This document shows positions 1-5,268 of a stretch of 8,340 nucleotides of DNA, one piece after another. This stretch comes from CAZVEV01 sp964625865. GTDB taxonomy: Bacteria; Planctomycetota; Phycisphaerae; SM23-33. Positions within the stretch are counted from its first letter, which is position 1. Each line of letters opens with the position of its first letter. The stretch lies in assembly GCA_964625865.1 (NCBI GenBank), contig CAZVEV010000280.1:1-8340 (forward strand), given 5' to 3'. The notes under the pieces are model-generated. The model had not been told where the DNA came from and made no database searches. It saw nothing but the letters and a program-made list of their open reading frames with translations. Made by a program: the position numbers and the translations under genes.

Positions 1-128
1 TGGCGAAGTTGAAGTATCCGCACTACAGTTCCATCTTCATGCACGGACACCCGCCAGCGGACACGATGGAAGCTGCTGTTGCCAAATCACGAGACTATCT
101 GCTGAAGTGTCGCGGGAAAGTGTCATAG
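1..128 (+). CDS. 3' end of an unidentified plus-strand gene (partial)
   Basis: A frame open from the left edge (first whole codon at position 3) ends at TAG 126-128 and gives 41 residues, including KYPHYSSIFMHGHPP and ending in KSRDYLLKCRGKVS. The amino-acid mix looks like the soluble C-terminus of an enzyme, but I do not recognise the family. Genes next to Gfo/Idh-DUF1080 pairs are often sugar phosphate isomerase/epimerase-like TIM barrels; nothing in these 41 residues proves that here. The gene converges on the DUF1080 gene, and its last 34 bases overlap that gene's aberrant tail (95-128). One of the two ends is therefore probably not a native gene end. A chance open frame remains possible at this length. 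Confidence 0.4.
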   Translation, partial: AKLKYPHYSSIFMHGHPPADTMEAAVAKSRDYLLKCRGKVS

Positions 129-1024
129 GCTCTCTTGCCCGAACCAGGGGGTGATGCACTCCAAGCGCACCGCCCCTGGAGCGGAATCGCGTGCGTGATG
201 TGCAGGCGGCCCGGGTACTTGCCCCTCAGAATGCTTGCCCGCGTCGGCGAACAGACGCAGCAGGCGACGTTGGTCTTCTTCTTCGCCGCCGGCGACAGGC
301 GCTTGAGGCGGATGTCCTTGAACTCCACGGTCATGCCCTTGTCGTGGATCTGCAGGCCGATGGCGCCGAAGTCCAGGCGGCCTTTCTTCGCGTTGTCGGT
401 GAACTCCGACGCCGGCTTGCCGTTGATGAAGAACTGGAAGTTCCGGCCCCGCGCGATGATGTGGACGTCGTTCCACTGATGCTTGCGGATGTCAGCGAGG
501 GTGACCGCCCCCTTGATGGGACCGGCCTTCGCCTTGCCGTTTTCGTCGATCTCCAGTCGCGTCCCGCGCTTGCACGGATACTCCCTGCGCCGGGCGAAGT
601 GGAAGTCCCACGCCCCGAGGATGTGCGGCCCGATCCCGACGTGGCCGAGGTCGGCGTGATAGCCCACGAACGGGCGCTTGCGGGTCTTGTCCGGCTGGCT
701 GCGGATCTCGATGCCCGTGTTGCCCTTGCCCGGCAGGCGATAGCGCAGCTTCAGTTCGAAGTCGGTCAGGCGCTGGTCCTTCCAGACGAGGTAGGCCAGT
801 CGTTTCGCGCTGCCGCGGCCGACGATGATCCCGTCGCGAACGGTCCAGTCCGAGGCGCTGGCCTTCGGCACGGCGTGCCATCCCGCCAGCGTCTTGCCGT
901 CGAAGATCGACACGAAGCCGTCGGCCGCGGGCTTGGGCGCCTTCCGGCCTCGGACGGCCGCGGGGCAGCACGAGACGCTCAGCAGGATGACGCACAGCAC
1001 TCGACGCGACAGGTTGGATTGCAT
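95..1024 (-). CDS. Secreted DUF1080 (3-keto-disaccharide hydrolase) protein with an aberrant sulfatase-derived C-terminal tail
   Basis: The 309-residue frame starts at ATG 1022-1024, preceded only by a weak purine-rich stretch. Residues 1-25 form a signal peptide (NLSRR, then a hydrophobic core LCVILLSVSCC, then PAAVRG). Residues 37-243 are a DUF1080 domain: FVSIFDGKTLAGWH at 37-50, DGIIVGRG at 64-71, a GNTGIEIRSQ strand at 101-110, GYHADLG at 121-127, WNDVHIIARG at 184-193, FFINGKPASEF at 198-208 and the closing strand VEFKDIRLKRL at 233-243. The family has a concanavalin-A-like fold and is known to cleave 3-keto-glycosides. Such proteins normally end just after the closing strand. Here the frame continues through a lysine-rich linker (SPAAKKK) into a sulfatase active-site segment (251-284) and about 25 residues of unrelated sequence. 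It lies 70 nt downstream of the Gfo/Idh gene and is probably cotranscribed with it, a well-known pairing. The DUF1080 call is firm; whether the tail is made or functional is unknown. Confidence 0.9.
   Translation of the reverse strand: MQSNLSRRVLCVILLSVSCCPAAVRGRKAPKPAADGFVSIFDGKTLAGWHAVPKASASDWTVRDGIIVGRGSAKRLAYLVWKDQRLTDFELKLRYRLPGKGNTGIEIRSQPDKTRKRPFVGYHADLGHVGIGPHILGAWDFHFARRREYPCKRGTRLEIDENGKAKAGPIKGAVTLADIRKHQWNDVHIIARGRNFQFFINGKPASEFTDNAKKGRLDFGAIGLQIHDKGMTVEFKDIRLKRLSPAAKKKTNVACCVCSPTRASILRGKYPGRLHITHAIPLQGRCAWSASPPGSGKRAYDTFPRHFSR
173..274 (-). pseudogene. Sulfatase active-site remnant fused in frame to the DUF1080 gene
   Basis: Residues 251-284 of the minus-strand protein begin TNVACCV and continue CSPTRASILRGKYPGRLH, then an ITHAIPLQG-like end. 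This matches the S1-type sulfatase signature C-x-P-x-R-x(4)-T-G followed by K-Y-P-x-R-L-H-I-T. Cys258 (codon 251-253) would be the residue oxidised to formylglycine, and Arg262 the conserved arginine. The usual Thr before Gly268 is Arg267. The roughly 50 N-terminal residues with metal-binding DD and the several hundred C-terminal residues of a sulfatase are absent, so this piece cannot be an active sulfatase. After IPLQG the homology stops in this frame; a neighbouring frame reads GAVRLECITPWFGQESL then a stop, so a one-base frameshift may also be present. It looks like the scar of a deletion that joined DUF1080 to a downstream sulfatase gene. Confidence 0.8.
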
Positions 1025-1068
1025 AGTGCAGGTCTTTCTGTTGTCGTAACACTCGGATCACGGGCGAG

Positions 1069-1088
1069 ATCCCGATGTACATCGGGAT
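1069..1088. repeat. Perfect 20-bp palindrome after the Gfo/Idh stop codon
   Basis: ATCCCGATGTACATCGGGAT equals its own reverse complement over all 20 bases. It lies six bases past the Gfo/Idh stop codon (TGA at 1095-1097 on the minus strand) and 44 bases before the DUF1080 start. In RNA it would fold into a strong stem, so it could set mRNA ends or protect the upstream message. No U-tract follows on the minus strand, so it is not a standard intrinsic terminator. It could equally be a dimeric protein site or one copy of a dispersed palindromic repeat. Confidence 0.75.
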
Positions 1089-1094
1089 GGTGCA

Positions 1095-2546
1095 TCAGGC
1101 GGTCTTCCCGCCGGGGATGACGAACGGCTTGCGGTATGTCCGGGCGTGCAGGGCGTTGGCCTGGTCGCTGTGGGCGCCGGTGAACCGCTCGGTGCGGACG
1201 TCCATCGTCAGTGCCGGGCCCAGGACCGCACGGGTCTTGTCCAGGTCGATGCGGTGGGACGCCAGGTGCTCCCGCATTCGGTCAAACGCATCGGTCATGT
1301 CGCTGTTGTCCTTGATCCGGGCCCGGATCTCCTCGGCCGATGCCTGGGCCCCGATGCGGTGCGAGATGCTGCCCACGTGGCACAGCGCGCTGGAGAGGTG
1401 CCCTTCGACGATATCCGCGCTGAGGTCCTCCCGCTTGCCGCTGCGGACGGCCCCGATGAAGTTCGCCTGGTGGTCGCCCGCGCCGCGGCCGGCAAACTCC
1501 TTGATCCGCTTGCCCTTGTTGTCGTACAGGATCCCGCCGCCAAATTCGCCGCACGCGAAGTACCCGCCCTCGCAGTGGACCACGTTGCCGCACCGGATGC
1601 CCTTGTAGTGAGGCCAGACGCGGCCGGTCGGCATTCCTCGGACCTCGAACAGGATCCCCGCGGGCTGATAGTCGTAGAAGATAAGCTGCGTGTTGGGGGA
1701 CTGGCCGTCGTCGTTCCAGACGAACCGCCCGCCGATGCTCAACGTCCGCGGCGCCAGCGTGCCGACGCCGGCGGCGCGGCGACACACGTCCATCTGGTGG
1801 ATGCCCTGGTTGCCCAGGTCCCCGTTGCCCGTCTCCCATATCCAGTGCCAGTCGCCGTGAAGCCGCCTGCGCATCAGCGGCCTTTTCGGCGCGGGGCCGC
1901 ACCAGAGGTCGTAATTGATGTGATCGGGAATCGGCGTGGGCTTGCTCACCTTGCCGATGCTCCCCCTCCGTTCGTAGCACAGCCCGCGGACCAGGCGGAT
2001 CTTGCCCACGTGGCCTTCCTTGATGTACGCGAACGCTTCGGGCAGGCCCAGGTCCGAGCGGAGCTGCGTGCCGGTCTGCACGACCTTCTTGTACTTGCGC
2101 GAAGCGGCGATCATCTGGTGGCCTTCCCAGATGTTGTGAGAGACCGGCTTCTCGACGTACACGTGCTTGCCCGCCTGACAGCCCCAGACCGTCACCAGCG
2201 CGTGCCAGTGATTCGGCGTGGCGGTGACCACCGCGTCGATGCTCTTGTCTTCGAGGACCTTGCGGTAATCGACGACCGTCCTGGGCCTGTCGCCTGTCTT
2301 GAAACCCTTCATCGTCCTGGCCAGCCGGGTGGCGTCCACTTCGCACAGGGCGACCACCCGGACGCCCCCCAGCCCGTGGAACACCCGTGCATGCTGCTGC
2401 CCCTTGCCCCCCAACCCCACTATCGCCACGCGGACCTCGTTGTTCGCTCCCACGACCCTGGCCCAGCTCGACGCGGACATGGCCGCCGCCGCGCCGGCGC
2501 CGGCCAGCGAACTCCTGATCAATGCCCTGCGATTGAGTGTCTTCAT
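1095..2546 (-). CDS. Tat-exported Gfo/Idh/MocA-family NAD(P)-dependent oxidoreductase
   Basis: The 483-residue protein starts at ATG 2544-2546, with AAAGGA ten bases upstream. Residues 5-34 look like a Tat signal: NRRALIRSSLAG with a twin arginine, then an Ala/Gly-rich core. The Rossmann domain starts at 37 with VRVAIVGLGGKG (dinucleotide-binding GxGxxG at 44-49). TPNHWHA at 110-116 and YVEKP at 130-134 are hallmark motifs; the Lys of EKP is the usual cofactor/catalytic lysine. WETGNGDLGNQGIHQMD matches the GD-x-G-x-H-x-x-D motif of the second, beta-sheet domain. The length fits the long secreted planctomycete subfamily. Family members oxidise or reduce sugar carbons, often C3 of a glycoside; the substrate here cannot be read. 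The DUF1080 gene follows after 70 nt, consistent with oxidation then cleavage of a 3-keto-glycoside. The tail PFVIPGGKTA is intact. Confidence 0.93.
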   Translation of the reverse strand: MKTLNRRALIRSSLAGAGAAAAMSASSWARVVGANNEVRVAIVGLGGKGQQHARVFHGLGGVRVVALCEVDATRLARTMKGFKTGDRPRTVVDYRKVLEDKSIDAVVTATPNHWHALVTVWGCQAGKHVYVEKPVSHNIWEGHQMIAASRKYKKVVQTGTQLRSDLGLPEAFAYIKEGHVGKIRLVRGLCYERRGSIGKVSKPTPIPDHINYDLWCGPAPKRPLMRRRLHGDWHWIWETGNGDLGNQGIHQMDVCRRAAGVGTLAPRTLSIGGRFVWNDDGQSPNTQLIFYDYQPAGILFEVRGMPTGRVWPHYKGIRCGNVVHCEGGYFACGEFGGGILYDNKGKRIKEFAGRGAGDHQANFIGAVRSGKREDLSADIVEGHLSSALCHVGSISHRIGAQASAEEIRARIKDNSDMTDAFDRMREHLASHRIDLDKTRAVLGPALTMDVRTERFTGAHSDQANALHARTYRKPFVIPGGKTA

Positions 2547-2556
2547 GGCCGATCAG

Positions 2557-2562
2557 TCCTTT
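2557..2562 (-). promoter_or_regulatory. Ribosome binding site of the Gfo/Idh gene
   Basis: AAAGGA on the minus strand lies ten bases upstream of ATG 2544-2546. It supports that start, which also gives a complete twin-arginine signal peptide. Confidence 0.6.
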
Positions 2563-2685
2563 CAGACAGGATGCCGTAGTGTTGAACACGCTTTCCCCCG
2601 CCCGGTCACGCACCTCGGACGTTCTCGCCCGCGACGTCCCATCCCGTCGGGCCGGGACGGATCGACCGTCGGCGACCCTTCGGTC

Positions 2686-3819
2686 CTACAGTTCCGCCTG
2701 GTCGAGTCTTCGGATGAAGCTCGTCTTCCGCGCGTGATCCGTGCGAAGGGCTATCAGGTATTGCGCGAACGTCGGGCTTCGATCGTGCAGCGCAGCCGCG
2801 TCACGGAGGTCGACCAGGAGTTCGACGGCACGGTCGTACTTGTTCTGCTGCCTGGTCTGAATCAGCATGCGGACTTCGCTTCGCACACCGTCCTCGCGCC
2901 GGGCAAGGTCTTCCAGGTACGCCTTTCGTTCGGCAGCCTGTTTGCGCCGCTCGCGTTCTCTCTCCTCAGCCAGACGCTGCCTGCGCTCCTCGACCCGCCG
3001 ATCTCGCCCGGCGAGGATATCGCTGACGGAGCATGGTCGGTGGGTGTCGGCAGCCGGGCGCGGTTGTGTGCGGTCGAGGTGGCGGCGGAACCGTTTCTGG
3101 AGTTCCCACTGTACGGTGGCGTCCCCGGATGCGACTCGGTCGAGAAATGAGTCCTTCTCGGCCTCATCCAGTGATTGGATCCACGACCGCCACTGTTGCT
3201 GCGTTTCGCGTGTTTGCTCGGGCAGGGGGGCGCTGGCCTCGGCGGCGGCGGCGAGAATGTCGCCGTCCAGACGCAGGAATCCCGCCAGGGCTTTCAGCGG
3301 GGCCGACAGGTCTCTCATCCCCGGCGGCAGGGGGGGCTCATCGCCGTCCTCGGCGAGTCCATACTCCACGTCGAACAGCCACGCGATGTACGGGGCGCGA
3401 TAATCACCGCGGAGGATGTCGGCGCGGAGTGTCACAAGACTGGCCAGCCAGCCCTCGCCTTCCACCCACTCCCCCCATTCCTCCTCCGAGCAGAAGCTCA
3501 ATACGACATGGGGACCATACCGCCGAACCGCGAAGTTCTCCTGCGTCTGGTAGGCCTCGAGGGCTTCGACGTCGACGGCATCGGCCGGCACGCGGAACGC
3601 CAGCCAGCGCGTGCCCCAGTTCGCCACGTACAGGAACGCATCGAAGTACTTGCGGAGCAGCTTCTCCGGATCGGCCTTCAGGTCGCCCCAATGGTACGTA
3701 TTGGTGAAACTCGTAGCCGTGATCGTCGCGCGGGTGGAGATGGCACGCAGTTCGCCCATCTCCTTTTCGCTCAGCGGACTGTCGATAGCCTGAAACTCGT
3801 AGTACTGGTATTCGCTCAT
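2686..3819 (-). CDS. Uncharacterised protein with conserved-looking N-terminal domain and charged coiled coil (second gene of a coupled pair)
   Basis: The protein is 377 residues from ATG 3817-3819. A GAGG ribosome binding site overlapping the previous gene's stop supports this start over an ATG at 3897 that would add 26 unlikely residues. Residues 1-78 (SEYQYYEFQAIDSPLSEKEM, ISTRATITATSF, KYFDAFLYVANWGTRWLAFR) resemble, from memory, a widespread family of unknown function. Residues 105-150 contain a tryptophan- and acid-rich segment (SEEEWGEWVEGEGWL), and 160-200 a proline-rich turn plus helix. About 271-313 is a very charged Arg/Glu helix, probably a coiled coil. The C-terminal 60 residues are helical (KYDRAVELLVDLRDAAALHD). 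There is no signal peptide or membrane segment, so it should be cytosolic. No catalytic motif is visible and I assign no activity. It lies 10 nt downstream of the 237-residue gene, so the two products probably act together. Confidence 0.85.
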   Translation of the reverse strand: MSEYQYYEFQAIDSPLSEKEMGELRAISTRATITATSFTNTYHWGDLKADPEKLLRKYFDAFLYVANWGTRWLAFRVPADAVDVEALEAYQTQENFAVRRYGPHVVLSFCSEEEWGEWVEGEGWLASLVTLRADILRGDYRAPYIAWLFDVEYGLAEDGDEPPLPPGMRDLSAPLKALAGFLRLDGDILAAAAEASAPLPEQTRETQQQWRSWIQSLDEAEKDSFLDRVASGDATVQWELQKRFRRHLDRTQPRPAADTHRPCSVSDILAGRDRRVEERRQRLAEERERERRKQAAERKAYLEDLARREDGVRSEVRMLIQTRQQNKYDRAVELLVDLRDAAALHDRSPTFAQYLIALRTDHARKTSFIRRLDQAEL

Positions 3820-3827
3820 CGTCTTGG

Positions 3828-3831
3828 CCTC
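3828..3831 (-). promoter_or_regulatory. Ribosome binding site inside the upstream stop codon (translational coupling)
   Basis: On the minus strand the stop of the 237-residue gene reads TGAGGCC. The GAGG core shares two bases with the stop and sits eight bases before ATG 3817-3819. This fixes the start of the 377-residue protein and suggests that terminating ribosomes help begin its translation. Confidence 0.65.
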
Positions 3832-4543
3832 ATGAGTAGACGTTCCAGACTTCCACCAGGCGCCATCCGTGGGCCGTCTTGCCGACGCATCCGGCAATCG
3901 TCCAGCCGGGCTTGCACGCCTCGGCAGCCGCCGTTGGAACCGGGACGATCATCTTCGCCTCGCCGGTTGCTGTCTCAAGGGCCAGCGACGCCGGGCCCAC
4001 CGCCCGGACACCGAAGTACGCTTCGGTCCTATCGGTGAAAGGCGTGGTGGTTTCCTGGGCATACGCCGCGAGCATCCGCGCGAGGGCCTCAGCCGCGGGG
4101 AGGTCCTTTGACGCCCGGGCCCCGGAGTCGGCCATGTCGTCGCCGCGATCGGTTTCGATGTAGCCCTTGTCAACCAGCCACTTGCCGAGTTTCTTCGTCA
4201 CCGTGCCCGCCGCCCTGAGCAGATCCTGGCCGCACATCACTTTGCGCGGCATGAAGTAGTTCAAGAATTCGCGGACGTTCTCGGCAATCTTCTCTGCGCC
4301 GAAGAACTCGCAGAACTCCCTGTGCTCGGACCCCCTGGCATTGTACCGCTGTTCCCAGGCGGCCATCTCAGCGTTGTCGAGATACTGAGGTGCATAGCCG
4401 TCCATCGACGCCTCGAACAGTTGGATGACCGATCGATATCGATTGAAGGTCTTGTCCTTGAGCCTCTGACGTTGCTCGGATAGGAACTCATCGAAGACGG
4501 CCTTGATGGGCCTGTCCACCGGTTTGATCGTACGTTTCGGCAT
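3830..4543 (-). CDS. Uncharacterised protein with integrase-like N-terminal helical region but no catalytic domain (first gene of a coupled pair)
   Basis: The 237-residue protein starts at ATG 4541-4543 with AAAGGA seven bases upstream. Residues 14-55 (IKAVFDEFLSEQRQRLKDKT, then FNRYRSVIQLFEASMDGY) resemble the SAM-like core-binding domain of tyrosine recombinases. A second helical block at 86-129 (IAENVREFLNYFMPRKVMCG, then LLRAAGTVTKKLGKWLVDKGYI) looks like a winged-helix or second SAM-like unit. Residues 130-165 are a low-complexity, Asp/Ala-rich linker, and 172-237 a small beta-rich C-terminal domain ending GWRLVEVWNVYS. The Arg-His-Arg-Tyr set of a recombinase is absent, and the protein is too short to hold a catalytic domain, so it is not an integrase. 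DNA binding is a guess from the fold resemblance. It is cytosolic and coupled to the 377-residue gene 10 nt downstream. I do not know its function. Confidence 0.85.
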   Translation of the reverse strand: MPKRTIKPVDRPIKAVFDEFLSEQRQRLKDKTFNRYRSVIQLFEASMDGYAPQYLDNAEMAAWEQRYNARGSEHREFCEFFGAEKIAENVREFLNYFMPRKVMCGQDLLRAAGTVTKKLGKWLVDKGYIETDRGDDMADSGARASKDLPAAEALARMLAAYAQETTTPFTDRTEAYFGVRAVGPASLALETATGEAKMIVPVPTAAAEACKPGWTIAGCVGKTAHGWRLVEVWNVYS

Positions 4544-4550
4544 GGGTGTG

Positions 4551-4556
4551 TCCTTT
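4551..4556 (-). promoter_or_regulatory. Ribosome binding site of the 237-residue gene
   Basis: AAAGGA on the minus strand lies seven bases before ATG 4541-4543 and supports that start. Confidence 0.6.
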
Positions 4557-4576
4557 CAGGTTCGCAGCCGGTCCTC

Positions 4577-4604
4577 AGTGTACCACTGGCGACGGGGCTG
4601 TCCA
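4577..4604 (-). promoter_or_regulatory. Candidate sigma-70 type promoter for the uncharacterised gene pair
   Basis: Read on the minus strand, TGGACA (4604-4599; five of six matches to TTGACA) is followed after 16 bases by TACACT (4582-4577; four of six to TATAAT). Transcription would start near 4570, giving a leader of about 27 bases that contains the AAAGGA site. This is consensus matching only; promoter rules in this phylum are poorly known. Confidence 0.35.
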
Positions 4605-4645
4605 TGGTTCGAATAAGAGGTCTCCTGTACAAGCACGCGTAGCAG

Positions 4646-4678
4646 GCGGCCTGAGGTCCATAGAGGGGTCCAGGCCGC
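4646..4678. repeat. Inverted repeat, 8-bp arms
   Basis: GCGGCCTG (4646-4653) pairs exactly with CAGGCCGC (4671-4678) around a 17-base loop. It lies about 40 bases upstream of the candidate promoter of the gene pair, so it could be a regulator site or part of an upstream transcript end. No U-tract adjoins it. Confidence 0.45.
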
Positions 4679-4720
4679 GTGCCGCGAGCGAAAACACCCC
4701 TACCCCCGCTGATGGGGCGA

Positions 4721-4759
4721 AAGGCGGCTGGCATCGATGCCAGACCCCTTAGCCGCCTT
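4721..4759. repeat. Nested inverted repeat, possible bidirectional terminator
   Basis: AAGGCGGCT (4721-4729) pairs with AGCCGCCTT (4751-4759). Inside lies the perfect 14-bp palindrome TGGCATCGATGCCA (4729-4742), whose first base overlaps the outer arm. The GC-rich stem is followed by TTCTT on the plus strand and by TTTC on the minus strand, so a weak bidirectional intrinsic terminator is plausible. It could end transcripts from the small gene at 5268-4960. A structured RNA or a protein site is an alternative. Confidence 0.5.
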
Positions 4760-4843
4760 CTTGCGGTGTTGCGTATGATTGTCGGGGGATGCCGAACAGG
4801 TGTTTGGAGCACACCGTCCGATTAGGGCGGCGGTGATTCCTTT

Positions 4844-4873
4844 GCCGATCGCCGATCTGCGATTGTCGATTCG
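4844..4873. repeat. Short degenerate CGAT-type tandem repeat
   Basis: GCCGATC occurs twice head to tail (4844-4850 and 4851-4857), followed by the related units TGCGATTG and TCGATTCG up to 4873. The period is 7-8 bases. No function can be read from it. Confidence 0.4.
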
Positions 4874-4895
4874 CTGGCGCCGCCCACGAGGCAAA

Positions 4896-4915
4896 GCGTG
4901 CGGCCGGTTGCACGC
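4896..4915. repeat. Degenerate copy of the GCGTGCAAC/GTTGCACGC hairpin repeat
   Basis: GCGTGC (4896-4901) pairs with GCACGC (4910-4915). The right arm GTTGCACGC (4907-4915) is identical to part of the well-preserved copy at 6956-6964, which places it in the same repeat family. Confidence 0.45.
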
Positions 4916-4938
4916 ATAGAAGGTGGGCTGTTCATGCC

Positions 4939-4958
4939 GCGTGCAGCGGTTTGCACGC
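4939..4958. repeat. GCGTGCA hairpin repeat next to the small gene's stop
   Basis: GCGTGCA (4939-4945) pairs with TGCACGC (4952-4958) around a six-base loop, starting one base past the TAA of the small membrane gene (stop at 4960-4962, minus strand). The stretch TTGCACGCCTTAC (4951-4963) matches TTGCACGCCCTAC at 6957-6969 at 12 of 13 bases, so the stop codon itself lies inside the repeat. The position fits a 3'-end stem that ends or protects the transcript. Confidence 0.55.
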
Positions 4959-4959
4959 C

Positions 4960-5268
4960 TTACCACTGCCGATGCACATCGAAGCCTCGCCGCCCCTTTA
5001 TGTGGATCACTACCGTGAACTGCCCGCCCTCCTCATCCTGGACACGGGCCTCGTAACCCCTGGGCGCCGGCGAAAGCCCGCACGCGAACGCCCTGCTGAC
5101 AATCTCCCAGAAGCTCAGGCTGCGGCGCATGTGCAGCACCGCGTATCCCTGCGCGTCTGCCCACTGGCGTATCTTCTGCAGATCGCTTCCCCGCGCTACA
5201 TATCCTCGCCACAGCAGCACAAAGGCACCTGCCAGCACCGCCACCGTGCACAGTATCACACCGACCAT
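4960..5268 (-). CDS. Small single-pass membrane protein of unknown function
   Basis: The protein has 102 residues and starts at ATG 5266-5268, supported by GGGAGA nine bases upstream (5278-5283). Residues 2-20 (VGVILCTVAVLAGAFVLLW) form one membrane segment, followed by RGYVARG, so the tail is probably cytoplasmic. The soluble part has a helix (DLQKIRQWADAQGYAVLHMR), a hydrophobic FWEIVSRAF stretch, and a C-terminal strand pair: YEARVQDEEGGQFTVVIHIK, then GRRGFDVHRQW. This order (membrane helix, 'W-A-x-x-x-G-Y' helix, then a V-x-D-x-x-G strand pair ending in W) recalls small proteins common in planctomycetes, but I know no function. A long open frame on the opposite strand (4951-5511) is rejected as a shadow. 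The stop codon lies in a hairpin repeat. The gene is divergent from the propeller gene. Confidence 0.7.
   Translation of the reverse strand: MVGVILCTVAVLAGAFVLLWRGYVARGSDLQKIRQWADAQGYAVLHMRRSLSFWEIVSRAFACGLSPAPRGYEARVQDEEGGQFTVVIHIKGRRGFDVHRQW

Larger units (their letters stand above)
4544..4959. other. 416-bp intergenic region rich in inverted repeats
   Basis: No convincing gene is seen on either strand here. In minus-strand order it holds two GCGTGC/GCACGC hairpins (4939-4958 and 4896-4915), a short degenerate CGAT repeat (4844-4873), a long stem-loop (4721-4759), another stem-loop (4646-4678), a candidate promoter (4604-4577) and the ribosome binding site of the 237-residue gene. The stretch 4760-4843 shows nothing recognisable. 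Such density suggests transcript ends and/or an accumulation of small dispersed repeats between two minus-strand genes. Confidence 0.6.

Noticed and set aside
2635..2659. CGTCCC/GGGACG inverted repeat between the 377-residue gene and the Gfo/Idh gene.
   Set aside because: The six-base stem has a 13-base loop and no U-tract on the minus strand, which is too weak to call a terminator.
3820..3897. An upstream ATG at 3897 that would lengthen the 377-residue protein by 26 residues.
   Set aside because: It lies inside the end of the 237-residue gene in another frame, and the extra residues are low in conserved character. The GAGG site before 3819 and the conserved-looking MSEYQYYEF start favour the shorter form.
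3830..4543. Calling the 237-residue protein a tyrosine recombinase/integrase.
   Set aside because: Only the front helices resemble a core-binding domain. The catalytic Arg-His-Arg-Tyr residues and the domain that carries them are absent.
4708..4765. Hammerhead-ribozyme-like order CTGATG ... GAAA ... stem ... TTC on the plus strand.
   Set aside because: The core needs CUGAUGA followed by a real stem II; here A9 is G and only about four bases separate CTGATG from GAAA. The would-be stem I is only partly paired. Chance resemblance is more likely.
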